Source of the DNA: UBA7672 sp047601145
GTDB lineage: Bacteria; Pseudomonadota; Alphaproteobacteria; Caulobacterales; Hyphomonadaceae
Direction of reading: 5' to 3'
Length of the DNA stretch: 64,000 bases
Assembly (NCBI GenBank): GCA_047601145.1
Contig: JASGJW010000001.1
Span: 1,860,001-1,924,000 of the forward strand
The notes under the pieces were generated by a model that was given only the letters and a program-made list of their open reading frames with translations, ran no database searches and was not told the origin of the DNA. Each line of letters opens with the position of its first letter. Within the stretch, counting starts at the first letter, position 1. Both the position numbers and the translations under genes were made by a program. Shown piece after piece: positions 61,077 to 64,000 of the stretch.

Positions 61077-61326
61077 ACGCGAAAGGTTAACGGCTCGCTT
61101 CCCGGTTGATCAGGATTTGATGCAGTTCCCCCTGGCGCGGGATTTGCGAGACCCCCCTAAGGAAATTCCCGGGGTTGCCCGGTACCAAAGGGCCCGGTAG
61201 GGCGGCTGCACGGTGCGCAGTGATTAGAAACGATAGCGCCGGGGTTGTTGGTTGGAGTGTCAGTTCCGGACGCGCGCGGGCGTCCAAACCGTTTGTTGGT
61301 TTACGAACATTAAAGGGAAGACTGGG
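61077..61326. other. Gap with no gene between ppdK region and cell-wall hydrolase
   Basis: I see no coding frame here. The stretch includes several short GC-rich runs (GGAAATTCCCGGGG, CAAAGGGCCCGG) and an AT-richer end (GTTTACGAACATTAAAGGG) just before the hydrolase start, where its promoter and ribosome binding site probably lie. Together with the doubtful frame upstream, it is the longest poorly coding stretch of the window. Confidence 0.5.
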
Positions 61327-62329
61327 GTGTTAAACCTCCCGAAAGCTCTCAGTCCTATCTTCGACCATGTACAGGCCGCGGCAACAGCGGTCGTCACGTG
61401 GTGGGTAAGGATGTCGGTTACCGACAAACGCCAGACCCGTCAGCGCGTGCTGACGATTGGGGCCTGCGCCGCCGTATTTGCGCTTGGCGGACCGCTCATT
61501 GCGCAGCGTTTCGGCGACCAGAAGGCTGAAGAAGCCTATCGCGCCAGCGCCGCCGTCCTGGCTCAATCCATTTCGGGTGCGGAATACCAGCCCTCGACCC
61601 GCCTGGTCTCATTCTCCAACAAGGCGGACGTGGAAGACCTCCTGAAGCAGGTCTCCTACGAAGCCACTGCCGCCGTCGATCTCAAGGTTGCCCCACTCGG
61701 CCTCGGCAAGAACGAGGCGGAAGAGGTCAACTGCCTCGCGGAAGCCGTTTACTACGAGGCCCGATCGGAAGGCACGACCGGCCAGATGGCCGTGGCGGAA
61801 GTCGTCATGAATTCGGGTCCGTGACCCGCGCTTCCCGAAGACGGTCTGCGACGTGGTCTATCAGGGCCATTACCGCGACACAGGCTGCCAGTTCACCTTC
61901 ACCTGTGACGGTTCGCTCCGCCACGCCCCCTATGGCGAGGCCTGGGATCGCGCGAAAGCCGTGGCGCTGAACGTCGCCCTCGGCCTCTCGAAGCCGATCA
62001 CCAACAAGGCCACCCACTACCATACGGACTACGTGAACCCGTATTGGAAGGCCGGCATGGTCGAGACGAAGGTCATCGGCACGCATATCTTCTACCGCTT
62101 CCCGAAAACCTCGTCGGAGTGGGCGACCGCCCGCTTCAACCTCGAGGCTCAAGGTCAGCGCGATGTGACGGCTGAGCCGGAACTGCTGACGGTCGAAGCC
62201 CCGGCCACGCCGGAAGCCCAGCCGGCCGCCCCGGTGATCGCCGCCGCCTCGCTGGTCCAGATCTCGGCCAAGCCCGTGGACGCCGTTCCGCAGGCCGCGA
62301 CCGAAGTCGCCGACGCCCGCCCGCTCTAA
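61327..62329 (+). pseudogene. SleB-type cell wall hydrolase, interrupted by a one-base frameshift
   Basis: A GTG at 61327 (GGGAAG upstream) or ATG 61411 begins a protein with a single N-terminal helix, QRVLTIGACAAVFALGGPLI. The Hydrolase_2 domain starts NCLAEAVYYEARSEGTTGQM with the catalytic Glu, then AVAEVVMN. At 61810-61816 the sequence AATTCGG has one T too many; removing it gives the family's MNRVRDPRFPKTVCDVVYQG and the frame continues through CQFTFTCDGSLRHAPYGEAW to the stop at 62329. Such enzymes cut peptidoglycan. As read, translation stops at TGA 61822-61824. Confidence 0.9.
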
Positions 62330-62357
62330 CTTTCGCCAAGCCTAGCTTTCCCCAGGC

Positions 62358-63221
62358 CTAGCTTTCGAAGTCGAGCCCGACGTCGAGGTTCACCGCCGAG
62401 TGCGTCAGCGCGCCTGCCGAGATGTAGTCGACTCCCGTCTGGGCGATCGCCTTGACCGTGTCGAGGCGCACCCCGCCTGAAGCCTCCGTCTTCGCGAGGC
62501 CGTCCACGATCTCGACCGCTTCCGTCAGCATCGCGATCGACATGTTGTCGAGCAGGATGGCGTCAGGCTTGAAGGGCAGGGCCTCGCGCAGCTGGTCCAG
62601 CCCGTCGACCTCGATCTCGATCGCGCGCAGGTGACCAACTGACGCCCGCGCACGCTTCATCGCCGCCGCCACGCCGCCTGCTGCGGCGATGTGGTTGTCC
62701 TTGATGAGGATCGCATCATCGAGACCCAGCCGGTGATTGACGCCGCCGCCGAGCCTTACGGCGCGCTTCTCGAGCGCGCGGAAGCCCGGCGTCGTCTTGC
62801 GCGTGCAGGTGATCTTTGCGTGCGTGCCTTTCGCTTCGGCGGCAAACCTGCTCGTCAGCGTTGCGACGCCCGACAGCGGCCCGATGAAATTCAGCATCAC
62901 CCGCTCGGCCATCAGCACCGACCGCGCGGATCCCTCGATGCGCACAAGTTGCGCGCCCTTATCGAACGCAACGCCCTCCTGAACCAGCGTCGTCCACTTC
63001 GCGTCTGGATCGACCAGGCGAAGTGCAAGGCGTGCAGCGTCATAGCCGGCCGCGATGCCCGGCTCGCGCGCCCCCATCACGGCAACCATGCGTGTCGCCG
63101 CGGGAATGACGGCGTCCGTGGTGATGTCGCCCCCGCGTCCGAAGTCCTCGGCGAGGGCGAGGCGCACCAGTGGCTCGATCACCACGTCGGGAAGAGGGGG
63201 GATGGGAAGTTGGTCGCTCAA
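62358..63221 (-). CDS. nadC: Nicotinate-nucleotide pyrophosphorylase (quinolinate phosphoribosyltransferase)
   Basis: 287 residues with a TTG start at 63221, preceded by GGAG and placed 2 bases after the nadB stop; longer frames upstream lie inside nadB and are not real. NadC converts quinolinate and PRPP to nicotinate mononucleotide. Landmarks are LALAEDFGRGGDITTDAVIP, LNFIGPLSGVATLTSRFAAE, ITCTRKTTPGFRALEKRAVR, GGGVNHRLGLDDAILIKDNH and IEIEVDGLDQLREAL. nadA is not in the window. Confidence 0.96.
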   Translation of the reverse strand: MSDQLPIPPLPDVVIEPLVRLALAEDFGRGGDITTDAVIPAATRMVAVMGAREPGIAAGYDAARLALRLVDPDAKWTTLVQEGVAFDKGAQLVRIEGSARSVLMAERVMLNFIGPLSGVATLTSRFAAEAKGTHAKITCTRKTTPGFRALEKRAVRLGGGVNHRLGLDDAILIKDNHIAAAGGVAAAMKRARASVGHLRAIEIEVDGLDQLREALPFKPDAILLDNMSIAMLTEAVEIVDGLAKTEASGGVRLDTVKAIAQTGVDYISAGALTHSAVNLDVGLDFES

Positions 63222-63223
63222 GC

Positions 63224-64000
63224 TCAGACTCCGTCTGCGATGGCGGAATGATGGATCACAGGTTCGCCGTTCTCGCCACGGCGGATGAAGGTGCGATGCG
63301 GCGCCAGCGTCTGCGGGAAGTCCGAGCGGAAGTGTCCGCCCCGGCTCTCCTCCCGCGCCAACGCGCCTGCCACGATCAGCCGCGACGCCGTCAGCGCCCG
63401 CGGTGCATGCTTGGGATTGCGCGAAGCCGCCTCGATCCACCGAAGCGTCTCAGTCAGCCCTTTCGCCTCACGCACAACGCCAACCTGCGAATGCATGCGC
63501 TTGCGCAGTTCGGCCATCACGGCCTCGTCCATCTCGGGTGGCGCGATCGCCACAGCCTCGCCCGGCTGAACCATGGTTGTGGCCTTCAGCCGCCGCGCCG
63601 CGCGCTCGGCAAACACGACCGCTTCAAGCAGCGAATTGGACGCCAGCCTGTTGGCGCCATGCGCCCCGGTCGATGCGCTCTCGCCGCAGGCGGACAGGCC
63701 CTCGAGCGACGTCCTCGCCCACAGGTCGGTCACGACGCCGCCCATGTGATAGTGCATGGCGGGAGCAACCGGGATCGGCTGCGTGCGCGGATCAACGTCA
63801 GCGGAACGGCACGCTTCGAACACGGTCGGGAAGTGTTCCGGGAAATGAGCGCCGATCGCCTTCCTGCAATCCAGGAAAGCGCCTCGGCCCGCTTCGCGCT
63901 CGGCATGGATTGCGCGGGCGACCTCGTCGCGCGGGGCGAGATCGCCGAGCTTGTGATAGTCCTTCATGAAGGCGCGGCCGGTCCGGTCGACGAGATGGGC
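63224..64000 (-). CDS. nadB: L-aspartate oxidase, C-terminal part, cut by the window edge
   Basis: The frame is open through base 64000; the visible part (about 258 residues) is the end of the enzyme. It oxidises aspartate to iminoaspartate for NAD synthesis. Typical segments are DRTGRAFMKDYHKLGDLAPR, DEVARAIHAEREAGRGAFLD, HYHMGGVVTDLWARTSLEGL, GESASTGAHGANRLASNSLL and a helical end. nadC overlaps in an operon 2 bases downstream. Confidence 0.95.
   Translation of the reverse strand, partial: AHLVDRTGRAFMKDYHKLGDLAPRDEVARAIHAEREAGRGAFLDCRKAIGAHFPEHFPTVFEACRSADVDPRTQPIPVAPAMHYHMGGVVTDLWARTSLEGLSACGESASTGAHGANRLASNSLLEAVVFAERAARRLKATTMVQPGEAVAIAPPEMDEAVMAELRKRMHSQVGVVREAKGLTETLRWIEAASRNPKHAPRALTASRLIVAGALAREESRGGHFRSDFPQTLAPHRTFIRRGENGEPVIHHSAIADGV

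Overview
The window is high-GC, densely coded chromosome from an alphaproteobacterium. Caulobacterales, and specifically a Hyphomonadaceae-like organism, is the best fit. The main support is a CcrM-type GANTC adenine methyltransferase (28241-29404) whose upstream region carries a CtrA-type box and two GANTC sites, as in Caulobacter. Other support comes from an ETF / ETF-quinone oxidoreductase system, a (2S)-methylsuccinyl-CoA dehydrogenase typical of the ethylmalonyl-CoA pathway, and the gene order ETF-QO, TPR lipoproteins, ispE, polyprenyl synthase, DUF2007, TrmN6-like methylase, glyQ, glyS, ppdK. I saw no phage, transposase, CRISPR array, rRNA or convincing tRNA.

Layout. 1-10.9 kb: a broken-off membrane protein, a small secreted protein, an M20 lipoprotein peptidase, a DUF1761 protein, etfBA with a clear terminator, an acyltransferase, a DUF3144-DUF3144-TerB cluster, a serine hydrolase, and a pduO / NADAR / small-protein group. 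10.9-27 kb: an envelope-rich region. It has two exported methyltransferase-like lipoproteins, four paralogous secreted proteins of an uncharacterised family sharing a C-terminal ACHEGNY motif (two tandem pairs), a frameshifted SGNH hydrolase, YciB, methylsuccinyl-CoA dehydrogenase, cytochrome P460, a PL10-like lyase, a GST and an exported metallo-beta-lactamase. 27-34 kb: a glycosyltransferase, ccrM, a radical SAM protein, exported MsrB, an alpha/beta hydrolase, MAPEG and uracil-DNA glycosylase. 34-47.9 kb: ETF-QO, two TPR lipoproteins (one split by an in-frame TAG), ispE, a WecA-like transferase, ispB, a tRNA methylase, a PAS-PAS chemotaxis-type receptor and glyQ. 47.9-55.5 kb: an accessory block of secreted and small proteins, a dienoyl-CoA-reductase-like SDR, a membrane-anchored methyltransferase with a palindromic operator, and a GST carrying a lipoprotein signal. 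55.6-64 kb: glyS, ppdK (frameshifted), a SleB cell-wall hydrolase (frameshifted), nadC and the end of nadB.

How it fits together. Acyl-CoA oxidation electrons (methylsuccinyl-CoA dehydrogenase, beta-oxidation) would pass to EtfAB and then through ETF-QO to ubiquinone, whose polyprenyl tail is built by the IspB-type synthase. IspE feeds the same isoprenoid supply. NadB and NadC make NAD. GlyQ and GlyS charge tRNA-Gly. CcrM ties the region to cell-cycle control.

The most interesting leads are: the ACHEGNY family with its exported methyltransferase neighbours and a structured shared intergenic region; the compact ccrM control region; a lipoprotein-targeted GST; and four otherwise well-preserved genes carrying single-lesion disruptions (16.5, 37.2, 59.9 and 61.8 kb). 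Those four are either sequence errors or real pseudogenes.
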